DNA of 16,656 nucleotides from Alphaproteobacteria bacterium (lineage in GTDB: Bacteria; Pseudomonadota; Alphaproteobacteria; UBA8366), in the NCBI GenBank assembly GCA_030743445.1, contig JASLSL010000256.1, positions 1-16,656 on the forward strand. The letters are read 5' to 3'. Below the pieces are notes generated by a model that was not told where the DNA came from, searched no databases, and was given only the letters and a program-made list of their open reading frames with translations. The translations under genes were made by a program, and so were the position numbers. This document shows, piece by piece, positions 10,255-16,656 of this stretch (position 1 is the stretch's first letter; each line of letters opens with the position of its first letter).

Positions 10255-10689
10255 CTAACCCGGCGCCTTGAAATCCGGCGGCTCGGTGTCGAGCAGCTTG
10301 CAGATATCCTCGATCTGGGTGCGTTCGGCCGGGTGCAGCTCGCCGTCGGCCCAACTGACCGCCATGCAGACACGGACCAATAGCTCGACCTCTTCCGCGT
10401 CCTCGGCGATTTGGGTGACCGCCTCCAAGGCCCGGATGCGGCCCGATTCCGCGTCGTCGCGAATCGCGTCGACATAGTCCTGGAAGCGCCGCTTCGCCTT
10501 GCGGACGTCGTAGACGCTGAGCGCCTCGAGGTTTTCCAATATCTGGTCGACCCGGTGGCTTTCCGAAAGGCTGAGGTCCTCGTCGGCCAGCGCCACCAGC
10601 GCGCTCGCCGCCGTCGTCGCCTCGAGGAACGGACGGTTGCGGTGCCGCCGCATCTGTTCCTGCAATCCAGCCTTCAACGTGCCAAACAT
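10255..10689 (-). CDS. TerB-domain protein (tellurite-resistance TerB-like)
   Basis: A 144-residue, all-helical protein fitting the TerB family. It has two pseudo-repeated acidic loops, ADEDLSLSESHR (35-46) and ADGELHPAERTQI (114-126). Each lies between hydrophobic helices (AASALVALADEDL and VRVCMAVSWADGEL), the pattern of the TerB/DjlA metal-binding bundle. No signal peptide or membrane segment is seen, so it is probably cytosolic. It starts 13 bp after the Ldh-family gene with GGAG 9 nt before its ATG, so the two form an operon. TerB proteins were named for tellurite resistance, but stand-alone copies with no other ter genes, as here, have no established function. Resistance should not be assumed. 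Confidence 0.75.
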   Translation of the reverse strand: MFGTLKAGLQEQMRRHRNRPFLEATTAASALVALADEDLSLSESHRVDQILENLEALSVYDVRKAKRRFQDYVDAIRDDAESGRIRALEAVTQIAEDAEEVELLVRVCMAVSWADGELHPAERTQIEDICKLLDTEPPDFKAPG

Positions 10690-10702
10690 GGGGGCTCGCT
10701 CC

Positions 10703-11794
10703 TCACGCCGCCTCGTCGCTCTCGAGCGTGAAGTGGGCGCCGCACGCCGCGGCGACCTGGCGCACCTCTCGCACCAGGGTGTCGGTCATCGGGATACCGT
10801 TCTTGACCCGCCACTTGCGCTCGGCGTGCTCCGGGTCGCCGGCGACCAGCACCGTTTGGCCCTCGTCGGCCGGCTCGGTCGCGTGCAGCATGTTGATCAG
10901 ATCGTCCATCTCGTCCTCGAACGCGCCGTCCTCGCCGCGGAAGGCGGCGGGGTCGAGCGCCAGGCTGAAATGGCCGACGTTGATGTACTGCTCCTGCTCG
11001 CCGGTCTTGAGGTTGTAGCTGCCGATGAACGAGCCAGAGAGCACGCTGGACAGAATATCGACCATCACCGCCAGGCCGTAGCCCTTGTGCGAGCCGAGCT
11101 CGCGGGAGCCGCCCAAGGGCGAAAGCCGCTTCGGCACCGCATCGAGCGCCGCCGTCGGGTCGGTCGTGGGCATGCCGGTCTCGTCCATCGCCCAGCCGAT
11201 CGGGATTTCCTTGCCGGCGCGTCGGGCGACGTTGAGCTTGCCGACCGCGATCGTGCTGGTCGCCATGTCGAGCGAGAACGGCGGATTGCGTTTTGCGGGT
11301 GCCGCGAAGGCGATCGGGTTGGTCGAAAACCGCGGCTCCTTGGCGAAGGTCGGGACCACCGAACGCTGGCTGGTGCCCGTCGTGGCGATGCCGATCAGGC
11401 CTCGGGTCGCGGCCATTTCCGAATAGACCCCGGCAGCGCCGTAGTGGTTCGAATTCCTGACCGCGACCGCGCCGACGCCGAGCTTCTCGGCCTTGTCGCA
11501 GGCGAGCTGCATCGCGCGCGTCGCCGGCACGTGCCCGAGCCCGTGGTCGGCGTCGATCAGGGCGATGGCGCCGAGGTCGCGCACCACCTCGATCTTCGGG
11601 GTCACGTTGATTGCGCCCTGGTGCCGTTGGCGATCGTATTGCGGCACCATGCCGGCGCCATGCGAGTCGATGCCGCGCAGATCGGCCTCGACCATGTTGT
11701 CGGTGATGATACCGACGTCTTCCGCCGCCATGCCCCAGGCGAGGAAGATGTTCGTCAGTTGTTGTTTCAGCGTTTTCGCCGTGACCGTGAGAAT
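10703..11794 (-). CDS. Ldh family oxidoreductase (malate/L-lactate/ureidoglycolate dehydrogenase type), probable ATT start
   Basis: NAD(P)-dependent 2-hydroxyacid dehydrogenase of the non-Rossmann Ldh_2 family. It contains the hallmark EADLRGIDSHG (His45 counted from the ATT), the nucleotide-site region AVRNSNHYGAAG with the likely catalytic His, and the loop ELGSHKGYGLA. The first ATG in frame (11731) yields 342 residues but cuts away the first helix. The frame stays open for 21 more codons and encodes LTVTAKTLKQQLTNIFLAWG, exactly the N-terminal helix expected in this family. That stretch has no ATG, GTG or TTG. An ATT at 11792-11794 sits 7 nt after GGGGAG (11802-11807), directly before an in-frame stop region, giving 363 residues. 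I therefore place the start there, with moderate certainty. The substrate cannot be determined. Operon partner: the TerB-like gene. Confidence 0.85.
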   Translation of the reverse strand: MLTVTAKTLKQQLTNIFLAWGMAAEDVGIITDNMVEADLRGIDSHGAGMVPQYDRQRHQGAINVTPKIEVVRDLGAIALIDADHGLGHVPATRAMQLACDKAEKLGVGAVAVRNSNHYGAAGVYSEMAATRGLIGIATTGTSQRSVVPTFAKEPRFSTNPIAFAAPAKRNPPFSLDMATSTIAVGKLNVARRAGKEIPIGWAMDETGMPTTDPTAALDAVPKRLSPLGGSRELGSHKGYGLAVMVDILSSVLSGSFIGSYNLKTGEQEQYINVGHFSLALDPAAFRGEDGAFEDEMDDLINMLHATEPADEGQTVLVAGDPEHAERKWRVKNGIPMTDTLVREVRQVAAACGAHFTLESDEAA

Positions 11795-11801
11795 GGCCTA
11801 T

Positions 11802-11807
11802 CTCCCC
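11802..11807 (-). promoter_or_regulatory. Ribosome binding site supporting an ATT start
   Basis: On the minus strand GGGGAG is followed by ATAGGCC (7 nt) and then ATT. The spacing is ideal for initiation at the ATT, and no comparable site precedes the ATG at 11731. An in-frame TAG lies between the GGGGAG and the ATT, so no start farther upstream is possible. Confidence 0.55.
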
Positions 11808-11833
11808 GAGCCGTGTTGCCGTTTCTGCCGTCG

Positions 11834-11862
11834 CGAATAGGGACTATCGCGTCCCTCGTCAA
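11834..11862 (-). promoter_or_regulatory. Possible promoter of the Ldh-family/terB-like operon with an inverted repeat in its spacer
   Basis: On the minus strand TTGACG (11857-11862, 5 of 6 to the -35 consensus) is followed by 17 bp and a weak -10, TATTCG (11834-11839). AGGGAC (11839-11844) and GTCCCT (11851-11856) are perfect complements separated by 6 bp, and they span the spacer. This is consistent with a repressor site, but six-base arms are short enough to occur by chance. Confidence 0.4.
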
Positions 11863-11896
11863 TCGTTTAACCAGATACGAGCGAATGGAGGAAGAG

Positions 11897-12625
11897 ATGG
11901 CGGAGAAAAAGGCGGCACTGGTGATCGGCGCCGGGGACGCGCTCGGCGGCGCGATCGCCCGGCGCTTCGCGCGCGAGGGCTTCATTACCTGCGTCGCGCG
12001 GCGCAACGGCGACAAGCTGGCCCCCCTGGTCGAGGCGATCGAGGCCGAGGGCGGCGAGGCGCGGCCCTTTGGGCGGGATGCGCGCGACGAGGACCAGGTG
12101 ATCGAACTGGTCGAGGAGATCGAGCGCGACATCGCGCCGATCGAGGTCGCGGTCTTCAACATCGGCGGCAACGTCCGCTTCGAGGTCATCGAGACCACCG
12201 CGCGGGTCTACTACAAGGTCTGGCAGATGAGCTGCTTCGCCGGGTTCCTGACCGGACGCGAGGTCGCCAAGCGGATGATACCGCGCGGCCGCGGCACCAT
12301 CCTCTTCACCGGCGCCACCGCCAGCCTGCGCGGGGGGCCCAGCTTTTCCGCCTTCGCCAGCGCCAAGCACGCGCTCCGCGCGTTCGCCCAGAGCCTGGCC
12401 CGCGAGCTCGGCCCCCAGGGCATCCACGTCGCCCATGTGGTGATCGACGGCGCGATCGACACCGAATGGGTCCGGGAGAACTTCCCCGAGCGCTACGCCT
12501 TGAAGGAGCAGGACGGCATCCTGCAGCCCGACGAGATCGCCGAGAATTACTGGATGCTGCACCGACAGCCGCGCAGCGCCTGGACCCACGAGCTCGACCT
12601 CCGGCCCTGGATCGAGAAGTTCTAA
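11897..12625 (+). CDS. SDR-fold protein lacking the canonical catalytic Ser and Tyr
   Basis: A 242-residue single-domain short-chain dehydrogenase/reductase fold. The dinucleotide loop GAGDALG (11-17) and NIGG (88-91, where most members have NNAG) are present. In the active site, alignment of LFTGATASLRGGPSFSAFASAK places Ala140 at the usual Ser and Phe153 at the usual Tyr of Y-x3-K, while Lys157 is kept. The C-terminal half (SLARELGPQGIHVAHVVIDGAIDT) is well conserved SDR sequence, so this is not decay. From memory, related alphaproteobacterial proteins share the Phe variant. It may bind NAD(P) without classical catalysis, or use another mechanism. Two in-frame ATGs exist (11885 and 11897); GGAGG at 11887-11891 lies 5 nt before the second, which I chose. 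Divergent from the Ldh-family gene and convergent, 12 bp apart, with the flavoprotein. Confidence 0.88.
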   Translation: MAEKKAALVIGAGDALGGAIARRFAREGFITCVARRNGDKLAPLVEAIEAEGGEARPFGRDARDEDQVIELVEEIERDIAPIEVAVFNIGGNVRFEVIETTARVYYKVWQMSCFAGFLTGREVAKRMIPRGRGTILFTGATASLRGGPSFSAFASAKHALRAFAQSLARELGPQGIHVAHVVIDGAIDTEWVRENFPERYALKEQDGILQPDEIAENYWMLHRQPRSAWTHELDLRPWIEKF

Positions 12626-12637
12626 GCCGAGTCCCGC

Positions 12638-14017
12638 CTACTCGAGCGGCGCCAGGTCGGCCAACATCGTCGGGATCAGCTCCGAGACCGTCGGGTGGAT
12701 GTGCATGGCGCGCTGGATCACCGTGTAGGGCGCGTCGGCGTACATCACGTCGATCAGCGTGTGGATGATCTCGTCGCCGCCAATTCCCAATAGCGCCGCG
12801 CCCAGGATCCGCTCGGTCTCGGCGTCGATGAATATTTTCATGAAGCCTTGGGTCTCGCTGCGTTCGCGCGCCCGCCCGACACGCTCCATCATCATCTTGC
12901 CGACCAGCGCCTTGCGTCCCGACTCCCGTACTTCGCGCTCGGTCATGCCGACCCGGCCGAGCGGCGGGTCGACGAACAGGCCGTAGACGGTATGCCGGTC
13001 GCTGACCCGGCGGGGGTCGTCATCGAACATGTTGGCCGCGAGAATTTCGTAGTCGTTGTAAGAGGTGTGGGTAAAGGCGCCCCTTCCGTTGACGTCGCCG
13101 ATCGCCCAGATGCCCGGCACGTTGGTGGCGAGCTGGTCGTCGACCGTGATGAAGCCGCGTCCGTCGGTCTCCACACCGGCCGCGTCCAAACCCAGATCGT
13201 CGGTGTTGGGGACGCGGCCGACGGCCAAAAGGACATGCGAGCCCACGACCTCTTCGGGGCCCGGCTCGCAGTTGGCGGTGACCGCTACGTGCTCGCCTCG
13301 CTGCTCGAATCCGACGCACTCCGCCTCGAGACGCACCTCGACGCCCTCGGTCTCGAGGATTTCCTTGACCGCATTCGAGACGTCCGGGTCGTCGCGCGCG
13401 ATCAACCTGTCGCCCATTTCCACGACGGTGACGCGGCTGCCGAAGCGTCGATACATCTGGGCGAACTCGAGCCCGATATAGCTCCCGCCGATGATGATCA
13501 GATGCTCCGGCAGGAAGTCGACTTCCATCATGCTGGAGTTGGTGAGGTAGTCGATCTCGTCGATCCCGGGCATGTCGGGGACACGCGCGCGACCGCCGAC
13601 GTTGAGCACGATCCTGTCGGCCGCCAGCATGTCGCCGTTGACGCTGACCGAATTGGCGCTCTCGAGGCGGCCGTGACCCTCGTAGACGGTCAGATTGTCC
13701 ATGTTCTTCATCCAGTTGGTCACACCCTGGTTCGACTGCTGGACCACGCCGTCCTTACGCGCCTTGACCCGTTTCATATCGACTTCGATGTCACCGCCGA
13801 TCACGACGCCGAAGTCGCCGCCGCGGCGCGCCACATAGGCGGCGCGGGCGCTCGCCACCAGGGTCTTGGTCGGGATGCAGCCGACGTTGACGCAGGTGCC
13901 GCCGAACAGCTTGCGCTCGATGATCGCGACCTTCATGCCTTCGCCGGTCATGCGTTGGGCGAGCGACGGGCCGGCCTGGCCGGTGCCGATGATAATCGCG
14001 TCGAATTTCTCGGCCAT
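12638..14017 (-). CDS. Pyridine nucleotide-disulfide oxidoreductase (dihydrolipoamide-dehydrogenase / mercuric-reductase-like)
   Basis: FAD flavoprotein of the class I disulfide oxidoreductase family, 459 residues, full length. The FAD site GTGQAG is at 11-16. The redox pair Cys42-x4-Cys47 lies in GGTCVNVGCIPTK. The NAD(P) site GGSYIG (177-182) is followed by TVVE, where the acidic Glu200 favours NAD. The second FAD contact is AIGDVNG (305-311). The C-terminal dimer domain supplies the catalytic dyad His441/Glu446 in HIHPTVSE. It lacks the N-terminal heavy-metal domain and C-terminal Cys pair of MerA, and no mer genes are near, so mercury reduction is unlikely. No lipoyl-enzyme complex genes are adjacent either. 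It is usually annotated only as an FAD-containing oxidoreductase. GGGGA lies 8 nt before the ATG. Physiological substrate unknown. Confidence 0.9.
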   Translation of the reverse strand: MAEKFDAIIIGTGQAGPSLAQRMTGEGMKVAIIERKLFGGTCVNVGCIPTKTLVASARAAYVARRGGDFGVVIGGDIEVDMKRVKARKDGVVQQSNQGVTNWMKNMDNLTVYEGHGRLESANSVSVNGDMLAADRIVLNVGGRARVPDMPGIDEIDYLTNSSMMEVDFLPEHLIIIGGSYIGLEFAQMYRRFGSRVTVVEMGDRLIARDDPDVSNAVKEILETEGVEVRLEAECVGFEQRGEHVAVTANCEPGPEEVVGSHVLLAVGRVPNTDDLGLDAAGVETDGRGFITVDDQLATNVPGIWAIGDVNGRGAFTHTSYNDYEILAANMFDDDPRRVSDRHTVYGLFVDPPLGRVGMTEREVRESGRKALVGKMMMERVGRARERSETQGFMKIFIDAETERILGAALLGIGGDEIIHTLIDVMYADAPYTVIQRAMHIHPTVSELIPTMLADLAPLE

Positions 14018-14054
14018 GGACTGATCCCCGCTGATTTTTTGTGTCGGTTTGCCC

Positions 14055-14072
14055 GGCTAAATTAGCTTAGCC
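14055..14072 (-). terminator. Possible hairpin after the MOSC-reductase gene
   Basis: GGCTAA (14055-14060) and TTAGCC (14067-14072) are perfect complements with a 6-nt loop; flanking C/G residues extend the stem with a mismatch. It lies about 55 nt beyond the stop of the MOSC-reductase gene on the minus strand. No U tract follows, so its role as a terminator is weakly supported. Confidence 0.3.
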
Positions 14073-14127
14073 CGGCCGGCCGGCGGTTCAACGGCCATCG
14101 CGACAATTTGAAGCCGGCGGGAGGGAT

Positions 14128-15858
14128 TCAAGCGTCGATCACGACGTCGGTCGTCGGTTTGGCGCAGCAGATCAACACCGCGTCGTCGTCCGGCGGATCG
14201 AGCGGTTCCTCGACGTATTCGACCTCGCCGTCCTCGATTGCCGAGATGCAGGTCTGGCAGATCCCCGAGCGGCAACTGTAGGCCGGGCTGAGGCCCATCC
14301 CCTCCGCCATGTCGAGGAGGGTCCCGAACGACGGGTTCCAATTGGCGGTGACGCCCGAGCGCTTGAACATGACCTCGATCTCGGTCGAACATTCAACGCA
14401 GTCGCCGCCGGCCGCTTCCGCGCCTTCCCGTAGCGCCGATGCCGGCCCGAAAAACTCGTAATGGATGCGGTCTTCCGCCGCGCCTCCGGCAAGCAGGCCG
14501 CCGAAGACCGATTTCATGAACGGGGTCGGTCCGCAGAGGTAGTAGTCGACGTCTTGGTCGGGCAGCAAGCGTTCGAGCAGCGCCGCGTCGACATGGCCTT
14601 CGCTATCGTAGTCCCGGCCCTCCATTTCCTGCGCGTCCGGGCGGCTGTAGCGAACGTGCGCCTGTACGAACTCGTTTTCCTCGACAAGGCGGCGGACATG
14701 CGCGCCCATGGCGTGCTCGGCGCCGTTTCGCGCACCATGGACGAACCATGTGGGACGGCCGGTACCGGCCTCGACGATGGCGTTGAGCATGCTGATCATC
14801 GGCGTCAGGCCGACCCCGGCGCTGACCAGCGCCACCGGCGAGCTGGCTTTGGGATCGAGATAGAACTTCCCGCGCGGCGACCTAACGCGCAGCTTGGCCC
14901 CCGGCTTGAGACCGTCATGGAAGTAATTGGACGACCGGCCGGGTGGTGCGTCGGGCCGGTCCTTCGGCGGCGGCTCGCGCTTGATGGTGAGCCGGTAGTA
15001 ATCCCGACCCGGGCGGTCGGACAGCGAATAGGTGCGGTTCAAGGGCTTGGGCTCGCCGGGGATGTCCAGCCTGAGCGGCAAGAACTGGCCCGGCATGAAT
15101 GGCGGCAGCTTTTTGCCGTCCTCCGGGACCAGGTAGAACGAGGAGATGTTTTCGCTCTCGGGCTCGATTCGGTCGACGACCAGGGTGCGAAAACCTTCGG
15201 CCGTCTTGCCCGAGACCTCGGCCTTTGCCAAGCGGTCCTCGAACGAGCCGTGCCAACCCGGCGACAGCGCCTTGATGCGCAGCGCCTTGCGCGCGCCGTC
15301 CAGGTTGCCGAGGTCGAAGTAGAGCAGGTTGTTGACCTCGGCGACACTCATGCGCTCGGGGTCGACGTCGACTGCCTCGATGGCGTCGCCGGCGCCGACC
15401 TCGCCTTGCTCGATAACGCGCAGGTAAAAGCCGATGCGATTGCTCGACAACAACACGTGCTCGAACCCTTGGATGCCCATCCGGATGCCGAGCTTGAAGC
15501 ACGGTACCCGCGGTTGCGTAACCTCGACCAGCGCGGCGCCGATGCGGAAGGTGTCACCGACGTGGATGTCGTCGTCGAGCATGCCTTCGACGGTGAAGTT
15601 CTCGCCGAACTGTCCGTAGTCGAAGTCCGATCGGCCGAGCTCGTCTTCCCAATAGCGATAGTTCTCGAGGGAATAGACGTAGGCCGCCTTGTGAATGCCC
15701 CCGTGGCCGACCAGGTCGGCCTGCCCGTCGCCCTCGATGTTGAGCTCCCGCAGCATGACCCGGCCCTCGACCGGCTGCTTGAAGATACCGGTGCGCACGG
15801 TCTTGCCGTCGTGGCTGATGTCGCGTGGCAGGGAAACGTTGACCGACAGCAGTTTCAT
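14128..15858 (-). CDS. MOSC domain fused to ferredoxin reductase and [2Fe-2S] ferredoxin domains
   Basis: A 576-residue three-part protein. Residues 1-165 are a YiiM-like MOSC domain with the conserved LVGHGGIHKAAYVYS (49-63), YGQFGENFTVEG and Cys120 (QPRVPC), expected to ligate molybdenum cofactor. Residues about 166-215 form the helical 3-alpha segment. Residues 222-470 are a ferredoxin-NADP reductase module: FAD motif RTYSLS (275-280), NAD(P) motif GVGLTPM (348-354), and CGPTPFM (442-448). The C-terminus is a plant-type [2Fe-2S] ferredoxin with Cys529, Cys534, Cys537 and Cys564. Electrons could run NAD(P)H to FAD to [2Fe-2S] to Mo in one chain. Known: E. coli YiiM reduces N-hydroxylated bases with a separate reductase; a similar reaction here is inference. 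Of three in-frame ATGs (15894, 15882, 15858) only the last has a Shine-Dalgarno, GGGGGAG at 15870-15876. Confidence 0.9.
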   Translation of the reverse strand: MKLLSVNVSLPRDISHDGKTVRTGIFKQPVEGRVMLRELNIEGDGQADLVGHGGIHKAAYVYSLENYRYWEDELGRSDFDYGQFGENFTVEGMLDDDIHVGDTFRIGAALVEVTQPRVPCFKLGIRMGIQGFEHVLLSSNRIGFYLRVIEQGEVGAGDAIEAVDVDPERMSVAEVNNLLYFDLGNLDGARKALRIKALSPGWHGSFEDRLAKAEVSGKTAEGFRTLVVDRIEPESENISSFYLVPEDGKKLPPFMPGQFLPLRLDIPGEPKPLNRTYSLSDRPGRDYYRLTIKREPPPKDRPDAPPGRSSNYFHDGLKPGAKLRVRSPRGKFYLDPKASSPVALVSAGVGLTPMISMLNAIVEAGTGRPTWFVHGARNGAEHAMGAHVRRLVEENEFVQAHVRYSRPDAQEMEGRDYDSEGHVDAALLERLLPDQDVDYYLCGPTPFMKSVFGGLLAGGAAEDRIHYEFFGPASALREGAEAAGGDCVECSTEIEVMFKRSGVTANWNPSFGTLLDMAEGMGLSPAYSCRSGICQTCISAIEDGEVEYVEEPLDPPDDDAVLICCAKPTTDVVIDA

Positions 15859-15924
15859 CGCGCCGCGCGCTCCCCCAATCATGTCCGGGCTCATGGCCGG
15901 GCTCGATCCGCCGGCATCTGATTA

Positions 15925-15954
15925 ATTATATATGTCTCGATTTACGCCGGTCTA
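15925..15954 (-). promoter_or_regulatory. Predicted promoter of the MOSC-reductase gene
   Basis: On the minus strand a perfect TATAAT (15925-15930) lies 18 bp after TAGACC (15949-15954, 4 of 6 to the -35 consensus). The AT-rich block ATTAATTATATAT is conspicuous in GC-rich DNA. Transcription would start near 15918, upstream of all three candidate ATGs. It argues that this gene is transcribed separately from trxA. Confidence 0.5.
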
Positions 15955-15961
15955 ACGGGAC

Positions 15962-16001
15962 CGGCCGGGCAGCGAAGGGGGAGCCTTCGCCGGCCCGGCC
16001 G
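15962..16001 (-). terminator. Strong GC hairpin downstream of trxA
   Basis: CGGCCGGGCAGCGAAGG (15962-15978) pairs with CCTTCGCCGGCCCGGCCG (15984-16001) except for a mismatch or bulge near the middle, leaving a 5-nt loop. It starts 37 nt past the trxA stop. No T run follows on the minus strand, so it would be a U-tract-less terminator or an RNA-stabilising 3' end. It lies between trxA and the promoter of the next gene, as a terminator should. Confidence 0.5.
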
Positions 16002-16038
16002 ACCGCCTCGCGCAGTCTGGGGGTGCCGCGCGGATGTC

Positions 16039-16359
16039 TCAGAGGTGGGAGTCGACCCAGTCCTGCAGCTCACGCTTCGGCATGGTGCCGACCTTGGTTG
16101 CTGCGACCGCGCCGTCCTTGAAGATCATCAGGGTCGGGATGCCGCGGACGCCGAACTTTGCCGGCGTCGCCGGGTTGTCGTCGACGTCGAGCTTGGCGAC
16201 CGCGAGGCGGCCGTCGAACTCCTCCGCCAGTTCCTCGACCATCGGGCCGATCTGTTGGCAGGGGCCGCACCATTCGGCCCAGAAGTCGACGAGGACCGGG
16301 GATTCGGCGCCGAGCACTTCCGTCTCGAAGCGTTCGTCGGTGACGTGATTGAGGTTCAT
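16039..16359 (-). CDS. trxA: Thioredoxin
   Basis: Cytosolic disulfide reductase of 106 residues, the usual length. It shows the canonical active site WCGPC (30-34), the buried Asp26 in VDFWAEW, the cis-proline loop GIPT (Pro75) and the closing VGTMPKRELQDWVDSHL. No signal peptide is present, so it serves general cytosolic protein reduction via thioredoxin reductase, not encoded here. AAGGAG lies 6 nt before the ATG. It follows the PNPOx-family gene by 34 bp on the same strand, which may mean cotranscription. Confidence 0.96.
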   Translation of the reverse strand: MNLNHVTDERFETEVLGAESPVLVDFWAEWCGPCQQIGPMVEELAEEFDGRLAVAKLDVDDNPATPAKFGVRGIPTLMIFKDGAVAATKVGTMPKRELQDWVDSHL

Positions 16360-16393
16360 GGTAGTCTCCTTGGTTGGGTTGAAGCGCCCCTCC

Positions 16394-16656
16394 TCAATCG
16401 TTCCGTTCGAGCTTCGCCTCGAGCTCGGCGATACGGGCCTCGAGCCCGCCGGTGATCACGCGCAGCTCGGCCTCGCTGAACAGGCGCGGGATGTGCTGCG
16501 GGCAGTTACTATCCCAGGCGTCGAGGGTGAAGACGATGGCTTGCTCCGGGTCCGCCCGGTAGGCCGGGTCGGCGAGTTCCTTCAGCAGCGCCGGGTCGTT
16601 CTCGATCACTTTGGCGCGGCCCCAAATCTTGATCCGCCGGCGGTTGGCGTAATCCA
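16394..16656 (-). CDS. Pyridoxamine 5'-phosphate oxidase family (FMN-binding split barrel) protein, C-terminal part
   Basis: The frame is open to the right edge, so the 5' end is missing and about 86 codons are visible. The fragment begins DYANRRRIKIWGRAKV, then DPAYRADPEQAIVFTLDAWD and NCPQHIPRLF, and ends in a short coiled-coil-like tail (ELRVITGGLEARIAELEAKL). The block NRRRIKIWGRA is the typical end of the FMN-binding strands, and W-D-x-N-C-P-Q-H-I-P is a recognisable signature of a PNPOx-like subfamily distinct from the vitamin-B6 enzyme PdxH. The internal GTG at 16609 could look like a start, but homologous sequence continues upstream of it. Substrate unknown. It precedes trxA by 34 bp. 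Confidence 0.85.
   Translation of the reverse strand, partial: DYANRRRIKIWGRAKVIENDPALLKELADPAYRADPEQAIVFTLDAWDSNCPQHIPRLFSEAELRVITGGLEARIAELEAKLERND

Noticed and set aside
10255..10689. Tellurite-resistance determinant
   Set aside because: Only a single TerB-like domain is present, with no terC, terD or terZ neighbours. Domain membership alone does not support a resistance phenotype.
10637..11896. Upstream extension of the SDR reading frame giving 662 residues
   Set aside because: The first 420 residues are antisense to the Ldh-family and TerB-like genes and have no protein-like motifs. The SDR starts at 11897 behind GGAGG.
12638..14017. Mercuric reductase (merA)
   Set aside because: The N-terminal metal-binding domain and the C-terminal vicinal cysteines are missing and no mer regulator or transporter is nearby.
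14461..15921. A 486-codon plus-strand frame opposite the MOSC-reductase gene
   Set aside because: Shadow of codon bias: low-complexity composition and no motifs, while the minus-strand gene has four cofactor motifs. The same applies to the 405-codon frame at 12848-14065.
16394..16609. Complete 71-residue gene starting at GTG 16609
   Set aside because: The frame stays open to the right edge and the upstream codons encode PNPOx-family sequence (NRRRIKIWGRA), so the fragment is the 3' end of a larger gene.

Overview
The window is GC-rich chromosomal DNA. Strong G/C bias at third codon positions opens long false reading frames opposite the real genes. The gene content (EttA, an MlaA-MlaC pair, a MetF-MetH operon headed by an ArsR-methyltransferase fusion, a MOSC-ferredoxin reductase fusion) suits an alphaproteobacterium, probably of the Rhodospirillales or a related order. 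That placement is an inference from gene families; no rRNA is present to confirm it. Most of the window is ordinary housekeeping sequence, with several features worth a second look.

Layout. 1-146 (-): 5' end of an NAD(P)-dependent oxidoreductase running off the left edge. 336-2015 (+): ettA, a ribosome-associated ABC-F ATPase. 2093-3751 (-): mlaA then mlaC, outer-membrane lipid asymmetry. 4123-9899 (+): a likely operon of an ArsR-type regulator fused to a SAM methyltransferase, metF, metH and a small C-terminally anchored membrane protein. Its promoter carries a perfect 16-bp palindrome placed as a repressor operator. 9900-10254: no gene, but a nested cluster of dispersed-type inverted repeats. 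10255-11794 (-): an Ldh/malate-dehydrogenase-family oxidoreductase (probably starting at an ATT codon) followed by a TerB-domain protein. 11897-12625 (+): an SDR-fold protein lacking the catalytic Ser and Tyr. 12638-14017 (-): a dihydrolipoamide-dehydrogenase-like disulfide flavoprotein. 14128-15858 (-): a MOSC + ferredoxin-reductase + [2Fe-2S] fusion. 16039-16656 (-): trxA, preceded by a partial PNPOx-family flavoprotein entering from the right edge.

How the genes work together. MetF makes 5-methyl-THF and MetH uses it, with cobalamin, to remethylate homocysteine. The leading regulator combines an HTH that lacks the metal-binding cysteines of its family with an intact SAM-binding fold, so it plausibly senses SAM or SAH and controls its own operon through the palindrome. 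MlaA and MlaC act on the same lipid route, at the outer membrane and in the periplasm. The flavoprotein, the MOSC-reductase and thioredoxin are all redox proteins in tandem on the minus strand, but the gaps and a promoter-like sequence before the MOSC gene suggest separate transcription units rather than one pathway.
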